A stretch of 64,000 nt of DNA from an uncultured Clostridium sp. (lineage in GTDB: Bacteria > Bacillota > Clostridia > Lachnospirales > Lachnospiraceae). The stretch's first letter is position 1; every line of letters starts with the position of its first letter. The position numbers and the translations under genes were made by a program. Shown piece by piece: positions 8,324 through 16,803 of the stretch. Where the stretch lies: the NCBI GenBank assembly GCA_934438135.1, contig CAKSBP010000013.1:1-64000 (forward strand), written 5' to 3'. The notes under the pieces were generated by a model. It did not search any database and was not told the origin of the DNA. It saw only the letters and a list, made by a program, of their open reading frames with translations.

Positions 8324-9715
8324 ATGAAGCAGGAAAATTATAGATTATCAATCTGTATTCCAACATATAACAGAGCAGAAAAATTAAAAATGATGCTGGA
8401 TTCAATTTATTTGGAATATGAGGAACTAAAGGATAAGATACAAATCTGTATATCTAATAATCATAGTTCGGATAACACCAATGAAGTAGTAAAAGCGTAT
8501 CAGAATAAAATGGAGATTACCTATCATGAAATGAAAGAGGATGTGCATGCGTATCGAAATTGGTCCTATACGGCACAGAATCTTGCAGATGGAGAATATG
8601 TCTGGGTAATTGGTGATGATGACATTATTATTAATGGTGCACTGCATCGAATTTTGAAACTTTTGAAAGAGCATCCAAGTGATTATTATTATATGAATCA
8701 TTTAAATAAACCACTTGATGAGCTAAAGGAAATTATAAAAAATAAGGGAAAGGTTTCTGTTACATCGGATGAATGTGAATGTTATGATTTAACATCCCAT
8801 TCTATAGATAAGTGGGAAGAACTTCTGACGTATAAGGGAAAATTTCAAGAAGTAAATATGCTGTATATTGGAAATCACTTATTTAAGAGGGGCATGTGGA
8901 ATTATGATGCACCTGATTTTGATATTCCAAGACCTTCTGATGTTTTTAACAGAAATACATTAGACTGGTATTACTCTGTGTGGAGTCCCCAAGTTGTGAA
9001 TTTTGCAAAAAACATGATGGGAAAGCCATGCTATTATTACGGTGAACCTTGTGTGGTTCAGGGAACTGGCGAAAATGTAGATGAAATTTTTTCTATACGT
9101 TTTCTTACATTTCTTCCTAGGTGGATAAAAACCTTTGAAGAATGTCATATTGATCCAGCAGTACGGGAAAAATATATCCAGTTTATGGATGAAGTTACAC
9201 TAAAACGATATTTTAATCTGGCAGGATATAAAAAGCAGCTGTTAGTAGAACATCCATACTGTATGACTTATCTGAAAGATAGGATGCAGAATCCGGAATT
9301 TGCAATGCGTGTTCTGGAAGCAGGAAAAACCCAGACATCATTTTTTAATATACTTACATCCGCACAGTTTGAAAAACAGTTAAGAAAACTGTTTGAAAAG
9401 AAGGATGGTCATGTTGTGCTGTGGGGGACAGGTGATGTTGCAAAAGATTACATCAGTCATTCCAATCAGTTGAAAGAGAATATTGATTATGTTGTAGATG
9501 GAAATGAAATGAAAAATGGAAAGAATTTTGAACTGCTTCAAAAAGTAATACATTCTCCATATTCTCTTTCTCAGGAAAAAGTATTTTGTATCGTGATATC
9601 TACAGTAAAATATGAAAGTGATGTGATTAAGTTTATAAAGGAGCATTTCAAGTATCCACTTTATGTAATTAACAGTACTGGAATTATACAGATAGAAGGA
9701 GAAGAACCAAGATGA
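8324..9715 (+). CDS. GT2 glycosyltransferase with C-terminal Rossmann-like domain
   Basis: A 463-residue protein. The N-terminal 250 residues are a GT-A family 2 glycosyltransferase: LSICIPTYNRAEKL at residue 8, CISNNHSSDNT, and the metal-binding WVIGDDDIIING. Residues about 350-455 form a second domain beginning HVVLWGTGDVAKDYI and containing DYVVDGNEMKNGKNF and CIVISTVKYESDV, which has the same pattern as the N-terminal domain of the preceding gene. A start with AAAGGA upstream is clear. The stop overlaps the next ATG (ATGA). It most likely adds a sugar to the repeating unit in the cytosol. The extra domain is probably regulatory or sugar-nucleotide binding, which is inference. Confidence 0.8.
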   Translation: MKQENYRLSICIPTYNRAEKLKMMLDSIYLEYEELKDKIQICISNNHSSDNTNEVVKAYQNKMEITYHEMKEDVHAYRNWSYTAQNLADGEYVWVIGDDDIIINGALHRILKLLKEHPSDYYYMNHLNKPLDELKEIIKNKGKVSVTSDECECYDLTSHSIDKWEELLTYKGKFQEVNMLYIGNHLFKRGMWNYDAPDFDIPRPSDVFNRNTLDWYYSVWSPQVVNFAKNMMGKPCYYYGEPCVVQGTGENVDEIFSIRFLTFLPRWIKTFEECHIDPAVREKYIQFMDEVTLKRYFNLAGYKKQLLVEHPYCMTYLKDRMQNPEFAMRVLEAGKTQTSFFNILTSAQFEKQLRKLFEKKDGHVVLWGTGDVAKDYISHSNQLKENIDYVVDGNEMKNGKNFELLQKVIHSPYSLSQEKVFCIVISTVKYESDVIKFIKEHFKYPLYVINSTGIIQIEGEEPR

Positions 9716-10596
9716 AAAAAGTTCTGATAATAGGGGCAAGTGGTTTTATTGGACACAATTTAAAGGATTTTTTAGAGAAGTTTCCAGATGAATACGAATT
9801 ATCCTGTCCAAGCAGCAAGGAACTGAATATGCTGGATCTTGAAAACGTGAATTCGTATTTTGAAAACAATACATTTGATATCGTAGTCTGTGCAGCTATT
9901 TTTATACCAAAGAATTATGAATCCCAGAAAGATATTCTGGATCACGATATGCGTATTTTTTATTATTTACAGCGTCATGCAGATGAATTTGAAAAGATAA
10001 TTTATTTTGGTTCTGGTGCAGAATATGTGAAAGAGTACCCAATTGTGAATGTGAGGGAAGAGGACTTTGGAAGAGTTCCATTTTCTGCATATGGTTTCGC
10101 TAAATATATTATTAACAAGGAAATCCGTAACAGCAGTAATATTTATAATATGCGTGTTTTTGGTTTATTTGGCCCTTATGAAAACTGGAAGACTACATTT
10201 ATATCCGGAGCCTGCTGTAAAGCAGTGAAGGGGGTACCGATTACAATCCGTCAGAATGTATTTTTTGAATATGTGTGGATTGAAGATTTTGTGCAGATTG
10301 TGAAGTGGTTTCTGGATCATACACCAAAATATCATGATTACAATATAACGGCTGGAAACAAGGTTGATTTAATGTCTCTTGCGGAGGATGTCCGTAAAGT
10401 CAGCGGAAAAGATATTCCGATTTATGTCTGTAAAGAAGGACTGGCAAATGAATATACGGGCAGCAATGAACGACTGATGAAGGAAATTCCAGAGTTTAAG
10501 TTTACAGCCAAGAGAGAAGCGATACAGAAATTATATAAATGGTATGAGCAGAGAGAAGAAACGATTGATTTAATGTCATTATTGTATTTTGAATAA
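9712..10596 (+). CDS. NAD-dependent epimerase/dehydratase (extended SDR)
   Basis: A 294-residue extended short-chain dehydrogenase. The NAD-binding motif IGASGFIGHNL starts at residue 7, a GSGAEY segment carries the catalytic Ser/Thr region, and YGFAK provides the Tyr-Lys pair. MRVFGLFGPYE and EYVWIEDFVQI are the usual downstream landmarks of nucleotide-sugar SDRs. It overlaps the GT2 gene by four bases and precedes the thiamine-diphosphate enzyme. In 3,6-dideoxyhexose and yersiniose pathways an SDR reduces a keto group after the CDP-sugar dehydration steps, so a YerF-like or RfbJ-like reductase is the best guess. Family is certain, reaction inferred. Confidence 0.75.
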   Translation: MKKVLIIGASGFIGHNLKDFLEKFPDEYELSCPSSKELNMLDLENVNSYFENNTFDIVVCAAIFIPKNYESQKDILDHDMRIFYYLQRHADEFEKIIYFGSGAEYVKEYPIVNVREEDFGRVPFSAYGFAKYIINKEIRNSSNIYNMRVFGLFGPYENWKTTFISGACCKAVKGVPITIRQNVFFEYVWIEDFVQIVKWFLDHTPKYHDYNITAGNKVDLMSLAEDVRKVSGKDIPIYVCKEGLANEYTGSNERLMKEIPEFKFTAKREAIQKLYKWYEQREETIDLMSLLYFE

Positions 10597-10632
10597 ATAA
10601 AAATATCCTAGGAAAGTTCGGTGGAGACAAGT

Positions 10633-12426
10633 ATGAAGAGAAGAGTAGCAGATATTATAGTAGAGACTTTAATAAAACATAACATAACAGATTGTTTTTC
10701 CGTTGTTGGAGGAGGAGCTATGCATTTAAACAATGCATTTGCCATTCATGAAGATATAAATCTTATGTACAATCACCATGAACAGGCATGCGCAATGGCT
10801 GCAGAGGGATATGCAAGAATGTCAGGGAAACTTGCAGCGGTATGCGTAACCAGCGGTCCTGGTGGAACAAATGCAGTGAATGGTGTACAAGGAGCTTATG
10901 TGGATAGTCTTCCGATGATAGTGATTTCGGGTCATCCAAGATATGCAACTACAGTAGAAGCGACGGGGCTTAAGCATCTTAGATGTCGTGGAGTTCAGGA
11001 AAATGACATTGTTACGATGGTTCAAAAAGTAACGAAATATGCCAAGTGTGTTTACGATCCGAAATATGCCCAGTATGAGGTAGAGAAAGCCATTGATATT
11101 GCACTGGATGGAAGAAGAGGCCCTGTCTGGATTGATGTTCCACTTGATGTGCAGGGGGCCCTGGTGGAAGAATCCGAATTAACGAAGTATCAGAGAGAGG
11201 AAACTTTAAATACCCTTAAGGATAAGGAAATAGAGGAACTTTTTCTTGAAATAGAAAAGGCAGAAAGACCTTGTATTCTGACAGGCTCTGGCATCAGAAC
11301 GGGAATGGCATGGGATGAGTATCAGAAGTTTATTCAGCATGTAAAAATTCCAATTGTGGGAGGATGTATACAGGCAGACATTAACTCTCAAGAGGACGAA
11401 GGTTACTATGGAATGTCTGGAAACAGTGGCCCAAGATGTGGAAACTTTATACTACAGAATGCAGATTTGATTTTAGTATTAGGAAACAGTCTGTCCTATA
11501 AGCAGACAGGATTTAACCAGGAAGAATTTGCGAAGCATGCAAAGATTATAATGATAGATGCCGAAGAAGATGAAGCAAAGAAGCAAGGTCTGCATATTGA
11601 ACGTGTTTTGGTAAGTGATTTAAGGAAGTTCTTTGAAAAAAGCAATAAAATGCATAGACAAATTGAGGCACCGGCAGCTTGGAGAGAATATTGTGATATG
11701 GTGAAGAACAGTTTCCCAAGATATGAAATGCTCGAAAAGAACAGAGACCATATTCAGCAAACAGATCCTGTTGCCATGTTGGACTTTTGGAAACATTATA
11801 TGGCCAGTGCCCCAAAGGATCAAATTATTGCATTAGGCAACAGCAGCTGTATCTCGGGAGTACTCTGGGAAGGAACTGAATACAGGCAGCAGCGTGTTCT
11901 GGTGAATTACAACGCTGGCTCAATGGGGCATGATCTCCCAAATGCAATTGGTGCCGCAAAAGCATCTGGAAAAAGCGTAACACTTGTTACTGGTGACGGC
12001 TCTATTATGATGAACCTTCAGGAACTTCAAACGATTCGTCATTATAATCTGCCGGTCAAAGTGGTTGTATTCTCTAATCATGGCTATGGAGCAATTCGAA
12101 ATACGTGTACGAACTTCTTCCATGGTACCTATACTGGATGTGATGAAAAAAGTGGTGTAAGTTTTCCGGAGTTTTCAAAAGTTGCAGATACATTTGGGCT
12201 TCCATTTAAATGCTGTCATTGTACTGGGGAATTAGATGAATCCATTCAATGGATGCAGGAACAAAAAGGAAGCTGTCTATTAGAAGTAAAAGAGCGGATA
12301 GATGAAATTCCAAATCTGAAAGTAGGCTCTACGATGCAGGAGGATGGTAGCTTTGTAACTGATCCACTTCATGAATTATCACCGAAGCTTGAAAAAGAAC
12401 AGATGGAGAAATTTATGATTTCATAA
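10633..12426 (+). CDS. Thiamine-diphosphate-dependent enzyme, acetolactate-synthase family, YerE-like
   Basis: A 597-residue three-domain enzyme of the POX/acetolactate-synthase family. HHEQACAMAAEGYAR at residue 48 contains the catalytic glutamate (Glu50). The central domain has GSGIR and LGNSLS. GDGSIMMNLQELQT followed by SNHGYGAIRN is the thiamine-diphosphate/Mg2+ motif. I chose ATG 10633, preceded by GGTGGAG; GTG 10621 is an alternative adding four residues. Next to rfbFGH homologues this recalls YerE of the Yersinia yersiniose pathway, which adds a two-carbon unit from pyruvate to the C4 ketone of a CDP-3,6-dideoxy sugar. A housekeeping acetolactate synthase is unlikely because no small subunit or ilv gene is near and the gene sits inside the glycan cluster. 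Confidence 0.75.
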   Translation: MKRRVADIIVETLIKHNITDCFSVVGGGAMHLNNAFAIHEDINLMYNHHEQACAMAAEGYARMSGKLAAVCVTSGPGGTNAVNGVQGAYVDSLPMIVISGHPRYATTVEATGLKHLRCRGVQENDIVTMVQKVTKYAKCVYDPKYAQYEVEKAIDIALDGRRGPVWIDVPLDVQGALVEESELTKYQREETLNTLKDKEIEELFLEIEKAERPCILTGSGIRTGMAWDEYQKFIQHVKIPIVGGCIQADINSQEDEGYYGMSGNSGPRCGNFILQNADLILVLGNSLSYKQTGFNQEEFAKHAKIIMIDAEEDEAKKQGLHIERVLVSDLRKFFEKSNKMHRQIEAPAAWREYCDMVKNSFPRYEMLEKNRDHIQQTDPVAMLDFWKHYMASAPKDQIIALGNSSCISGVLWEGTEYRQQRVLVNYNAGSMGHDLPNAIGAAKASGKSVTLVTGDGSIMMNLQELQTIRHYNLPVKVVVFSNHGYGAIRNTCTNFFHGTYTGCDEKSGVSFPEFSKVADTFGLPFKCCHCTGELDESIQWMQEQKGSCLLEVKERIDEIPNLKVGSTMQEDGSFVTDPLHELSPKLEKEQMEKFMIS

Positions 12427-12474
12427 GGATACCGATTCGTTAGCTGAGAAGAACCAGGAAAGGATAAATAGGGC

Positions 12475-14592
12475 ATGGTGGAGATAAAAAGGAGAGGAAA
12501 TTGTGACATTATTGTTCTACAGGAAAAGGAATTAACCGATCAAAAAGTGTTTGAAATTTTTTGGAAAAGTCCTAAAGAAATTATTTATGTTGTAAATAAC
12601 GAAGAGCAGTTATTTGGTATTATTACACTGGGGAATTTTCGAAGAGCAGATGGAAAAGCTGCGAATGCGGTAAACCGTAAATTTACAATGGTTTCAGAAA
12701 CAACTCCTGATAGTAAGGTAAATGAGGTTTTTAGCAGAAGTTATGCCATAAAGAAGATTCCTATTGTGAATGAGCAGTCTAAAATTATTGGTGAATACTT
12801 CATTGAGGATGAAAGGAAAGAACCAATTGAACCAGAAAAAGTAAAAGCTGTTATTACATCAAAGTATTCCCTTGACAGATATTTAACCACGGCTCATATT
12901 CACAAAATTTTATGGGATACGAATATTGAAGACAAGGATATACTGTATTGTTTAGAAGATAGTGAGAGTTTGGAAGTTGAAAGAGTTGATTTTAAAGATA
13001 TTCGTTCAATTCAAAGGGAATGGGATGCAGATTTGATTCTTGTGGAAAGTGATGAGAAGAGGAAGCTGATTAGTTCATTCTGCAAGGAAAATATTTATAT
13101 TCAGGATAGTAGTTCCTTTGTAAAAGAAAGCTACAGTGAACTCAATTATATCAATCAGACTCTGATACTGAAGCAGAATCAGGTAAAGGTATTATACTAT
13201 GAATATCCTTGGCTGGATAAAATTACACATTTTACAGAGGAGGAAAAGACACGGCTGAACAGCCGTCTGGCACCAAATGCCATAGATATGGCATCTGAGG
13301 AAATAAAAGCAGAATTTTTTGGAGAATCATACTCCCAGCAATTTTTTAAAGATATACGGTATGCTATTCGTCGTTTTACGAAAAATGGAGAAAGCAGCCT
13401 GTTAGATCATCGTAGTACCTATTTGAATATAATGGATGGAAAACGTTTGACAACGGATATTCCAGAAGAAAGTTATTCGACCATACATATGTTTGGTCCT
13501 TGCATTGTATATGGAACAATGGTTGAAGATAAATTTACGATTTCAAGCTGTCTTCAGCGAAGGATAAATCAATGGAATCCGAATTCTTATAAAATGATGA
13601 ATTATGGATTACAGGATATAAGTACAATTGATACGCTGTTGCACTTAAATAAGAATATGCTTCATCCAGATGATATTGTAATTATTATGGAGAAATTTTC
13701 AGACAAGATGGCTGCTAATTTAGCAGATATTGCTATTCCTTATCATGAATTATCAGAAGATTTTGACTGTGAACATAATATGGGGATGTGGTTTTATGAT
13801 CAGCCTGTTCATGTTAATTATAAAGGAAGCAAGCGGATTGCAGATAAAATTTTTGAGGATTTGCAGGAATATAACTATCTTGAAAGTGCTGGAAAAACAC
13901 GAAAACAGCAGATAAAACAGGGATTTTCTAAATCAATTGAAGAATTTCGTGAAAATGTAGAACTTAAGAAATATTTAAGCTATTTGGAAAGTGAAAGACT
14001 GGGAGACAGGGGGGACACTGCTGGTGCCATTGTTATGAACTGTAATCCTTTTACCAATGGACATAAATACTTAATCGAAACCGCACGAAATTATGTTGAT
14101 GTCCTATACTTATTTGTTGTAGAAGAGGACAAATCAGAGTTTGCTTTTAAAGATCGTCTGAACATGGTGAAAGCGGGAGTCGCTGGGATGAAAAATGTAA
14201 AAGTCCTTCCAAGTGGAAAGTTTATTATTTCATCTGCTACTTTTCCAGAATACTTTCAAAAAAGTGAACTACAGGAACAGAAAATTGATATGACAAAAGA
14301 CATTGATTTGTTTGGGGTATATATTGCGCCAGAGCTTCATATAACAAAACGTTTTGCCGGAACGGAACCGGATGATTATGTCACATCACAGTATAATGAG
14401 ACCATGAAAAGGCGTCTTGAAAATTATGGTATTGAATTTATAGAGATTCCACGTTGTAAACAGGATGGGCGGGTTGTCTCTGCTTCGACTGTTCGGAACT
14501 GTTTAAAAAGCGGCGAGGATGATATGCTTCGAAAACTGGTTCCAGATACCACATATGCATATTTAAAAACGATAAAATACAAATACAGTTAG
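12475..14592 (+). CDS. CBS-pair / SGNH-like / citrate-lyase-ligase-type nucleotidyltransferase fusion
   Basis: A 705-residue multidomain protein with three recognisable parts. Residues 1-120 look like a CBS pair (IIYVVNNEEQLFGIITLGNF; IPIVNEQSKIIGEY). Residues about 335-465 resemble an SGNH fold: MFGPCIVYGTM with Cys343 where GDS-type hydrolases carry serine, MNYGLQD, and a VHVNYKGSKRIADKI tail with His446. From about 510 the protein follows the C-terminal domain of CitC, [citrate lyase] ligase: GAIVMNCNPFTNGH (His530) and VVSASTVRNCL, the nucleotidyltransferase signatures. Residues 120-330 are unassigned. No citrate lyase genes are nearby. It is flanked by CDP-sugar genes on one transcript, so it probably activates or transfers an acyl or small group in glycan assembly; that role is inferred. 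Confidence 0.7.
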   Translation: MVEIKRRGNCDIIVLQEKELTDQKVFEIFWKSPKEIIYVVNNEEQLFGIITLGNFRRADGKAANAVNRKFTMVSETTPDSKVNEVFSRSYAIKKIPIVNEQSKIIGEYFIEDERKEPIEPEKVKAVITSKYSLDRYLTTAHIHKILWDTNIEDKDILYCLEDSESLEVERVDFKDIRSIQREWDADLILVESDEKRKLISSFCKENIYIQDSSSFVKESYSELNYINQTLILKQNQVKVLYYEYPWLDKITHFTEEEKTRLNSRLAPNAIDMASEEIKAEFFGESYSQQFFKDIRYAIRRFTKNGESSLLDHRSTYLNIMDGKRLTTDIPEESYSTIHMFGPCIVYGTMVEDKFTISSCLQRRINQWNPNSYKMMNYGLQDISTIDTLLHLNKNMLHPDDIVIIMEKFSDKMAANLADIAIPYHELSEDFDCEHNMGMWFYDQPVHVNYKGSKRIADKIFEDLQEYNYLESAGKTRKQQIKQGFSKSIEEFRENVELKKYLSYLESERLGDRGDTAGAIVMNCNPFTNGHKYLIETARNYVDVLYLFVVEEDKSEFAFKDRLNMVKAGVAGMKNVKVLPSGKFIISSATFPEYFQKSELQEQKIDMTKDIDLFGVYIAPELHITKRFAGTEPDDYVTSQYNETMKRRLENYGIEFIEIPRCKQDGRVVSASTVRNCLKSGEDDMLRKLVPDTTYAYLKTIKYKYS

Positions 14593-14604
14593 GGAGGTTT
14601 TGTG

Positions 14605-15945
14605 ATGGAGGCTGAAAAGATAAAACAGCAGATTTTAGAGTTAACGAAGGAATATTATGAAGAACATTTTGCAAAAGAGACAGGATATGTGGAAGGAGAA
14701 CGAGTAAATTACGCCGGTCGTGTATTTGACGAAAAAGAAATGGTGAATCTGGTGGATGCATCATTGGATTTCTGGTTAACGCAAGGACCTTATGGGGAAA
14801 AGTTTGAAAAAGGAATGGCTGAGTTTTTGAATGTGAAGTATTGTTCTCTTGTAAACTCAGGTTCATCAGCTAACTTACTGGCGTTTATGGCATTAACATC
14901 TCCAAAGTTGAAAGAACGTAGAATTCAAAAGGGAGATGAGGTCATTACCGTAGCTGCTGGTTTCCCTACTACCATAGCACCAATTATTCAGGCTGGGGCT
15001 GTACCTGTATTTGTAGATGTTGAAATACCGCAGTATAATATGAATGTTTCTAAGCTGGAAGAAGCACTGTCAGAGAAAACAAAAGCGGTTATGATTGCCC
15101 ATACACTTGGAAATCCATTTAATCTTCAGTATATCCGTGATTTTTGTGATAAACATCAATTATGGCTGATTGAAGATAACTGCGATGCATTAGGTTCTAA
15201 GTATTGCTACAATGGTGAGTGGAAACAGACTGGAACAATCGGACATATTGGAACTTCTAGTTTTTATCCACCGCATCATATTACAATGGGGGAAGGTGGG
15301 GCTGTTTATACAAACGATCCATTGTTACATAGGATTATAAATTCATTTCGTGACTGGGGAAGAGACTGTTGGTGTCCGCCAGGAAAGGATGGAAGCTGTC
15401 ATCATAGATATGACCAGAAATATGGAGATTTACCACTGGGATATGATCACAAATATGTGTATTCCCATTTCGGCTATAATCTGAAAGCGACTGATTTACA
15501 GGCAGCCATCGGATGTGCCCAGCTTGAAAAGATTAATAAATTTACCGAATTAAGAAGACAGCATTGGTCTATGCTTAGGGAGGGTCTTAAAGAAGTAGAG
15601 GATATGATTATTATGCCTGAGAAGGCACCGAATTCTGAACCAAGCTGGTTTGGATTTTTGATGACAGTGAAGGATGAGGCACCTTTTACAAGAGATGAAT
15701 TATCCAGTCATTTGGAGAAAAAAAATATTCAAACAAGGAATCTGTTTGCTGGAAATATTATAAAGCAGCCTTGTTTTGATGAAATGAGAGAAAGCCAGAC
15801 TGGATATCGTGTTGTAGGAGAATTAAAAAATACAGATAAAATAATGACAAGTTCCTTCTGGATTGGTGTTTATCCTGGGATGAAAGAGAGCCAAATCAAC
15901 TATATGATAAAGACGATATGTTCTTTTGTAAAGGAAAGACGTTAG
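14605..15945 (+). CDS. rfbH: CDP-4-keto-6-deoxyglucose 3-dehydratase (E1), RfbH/AscC type
   Basis: A 446-residue PMP-dependent iron-sulfur dehydratase that removes the C3 hydroxyl of CDP-4-keto-6-deoxy-D-glucose. The fold is that of DegT/AspC-like sugar aminotransferases (NSGSSANLLAFMAL; WLIEDNCDALGS), but the lysine that would hold PLP is replaced by histidine in FYPPHHITMGEGG, the E1 hallmark. Cysteines for the [2Fe-2S] cluster are visible as C-x-C-x7-C in DCWCPPGKDGSC, plus an upstream Cys in EDNCDA. AGGGAGG lies seven bases before ATG 14605. The E3 reductase that normally feeds electrons to E1 is not encoded nearby. RfbF and RfbG follow, supplying its substrate. Confidence 0.9.
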   Translation: MEAEKIKQQILELTKEYYEEHFAKETGYVEGERVNYAGRVFDEKEMVNLVDASLDFWLTQGPYGEKFEKGMAEFLNVKYCSLVNSGSSANLLAFMALTSPKLKERRIQKGDEVITVAAGFPTTIAPIIQAGAVPVFVDVEIPQYNMNVSKLEEALSEKTKAVMIAHTLGNPFNLQYIRDFCDKHQLWLIEDNCDALGSKYCYNGEWKQTGTIGHIGTSSFYPPHHITMGEGGAVYTNDPLLHRIINSFRDWGRDCWCPPGKDGSCHHRYDQKYGDLPLGYDHKYVYSHFGYNLKATDLQAAIGCAQLEKINKFTELRRQHWSMLREGLKEVEDMIIMPEKAPNSEPSWFGFLMTVKDEAPFTRDELSSHLEKKNIQTRNLFAGNIIKQPCFDEMRESQTGYRVVGELKNTDKIMTSSFWIGVYPGMKESQINYMIKTICSFVKERR

Positions 15946-16003
15946 AAGAAATTGGGGAAAGGAAAAGTATAAGACATAGAAAATGCCTTGTATCGGATAG
16001 CAT

Positions 16004-16780
16004 ATGAAAGTTGTAATTTTAGCCGGAGGTATGGGAACCAGGATAAGTGAAGAGTCGCATTTACGTCCTAAGCCAATGATCGAAATTGGTGAACGACCTA
16101 TTTTATGGCATATTATGAAAATTTACAGCCATTATGGTTTTAACGATTTTATCATTTGCTGTGGTTATAAGGGGCATATGATAAAAGAATATTTTATGGA
16201 TTATTATATGTATGAATCTGATGTAACTATTAGTTTAAAAGATAATTCTACGACGGTACATCAGAATATTACGGAACCTTGGAATGTAACCTTAGTAAAT
16301 ACAGGACTTGGAACACCAACGGCTGGACGAATCATGCAGATTCAAAAGTATGTAAAGGATGAAACTTTTATGATGACATATGGTGATGGGGTTTCTGATA
16401 TCGATATTCCAGCATTAGTGGAATATCATAAGAAGCAGGGAAAGGTTGCTACGATTACGGCTACCAGGCCAGCTGGACGCTGGGGAGCCATTCAGGTGGA
16501 TGAGGTACAGAACCTAGTTTCTTCTTTTAAGGAAAAGGATAAAGAAGATCAGGCATGGATTAATGCTGGGTTTGCAGTATTCAATCCTGAGATATTTGAT
16601 TATCTGGAGGCAGATCAGATGTTAGAGCAGCGTCCTTATGAGCGACTGGCAGAAGACAGGCAGATGACGGCTTATAAGCATACTGGTTTTTGGTCACCTA
16701 TGGATACGCTGCGGGACAAGAATTTTTTGGAAGACCATTGGAAGACGGGACATGCTCCTTGGAAGATATGGGATAAATAG
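16004..16780 (+). CDS. rfbF: Glucose-1-phosphate cytidylyltransferase
   Basis: A 258-residue enzyme that makes CDP-glucose from CTP and glucose-1-phosphate, the entry step to CDP-3,6-dideoxyhexoses. It begins with VVILAGGMGTRISEES, carries HLRPKPMIEIG with the active-site lysine, and has TYGDGVSDID as the metal-binding region. Length and spacing fit RfbF exactly, and it lies between RfbH and RfbG as in enteric O-antigen clusters. The RNA upstream has no strong Shine-Dalgarno sequence, so translation may be modest. Its stop overlaps a possible GTG start of the next gene. Confidence 0.93.
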   Translation: MKVVILAGGMGTRISEESHLRPKPMIEIGERPILWHIMKIYSHYGFNDFIICCGYKGHMIKEYFMDYYMYESDVTISLKDNSTTVHQNITEPWNVTLVNTGLGTPTAGRIMQIQKYVKDETFMMTYGDGVSDIDIPALVEYHKKQGKVATITATRPAGRWGAIQVDEVQNLVSSFKEKDKEDQAWINAGFAVFNPEIFDYLEADQMLEQRPYERLAEDRQMTAYKHTGFWSPMDTLRDKNFLEDHWKTGHAPWKIWDK

Positions 16781-16803
16781 TGCGTAGGATTGAGAGGAAT
16801 AGT

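Noticed and set aside
10633..12426. Housekeeping acetolactate synthase (ilvB)
   Set aside because: There is no small subunit or ilv neighbour, and the gene sits inside the CDP-sugar run; a YerE-like role fits better.
12475..14592. True citrate lyase ligase (citC)
   Set aside because: Citrate lyase subunit genes are absent, and the protein is about twice the usual length with extra domains.
14438..14866. 142-codon minus-strand frame across the 12475 gene and rfbH boundary
   Set aside because: It lies antisense to two strongly supported genes and resembles no protein family.
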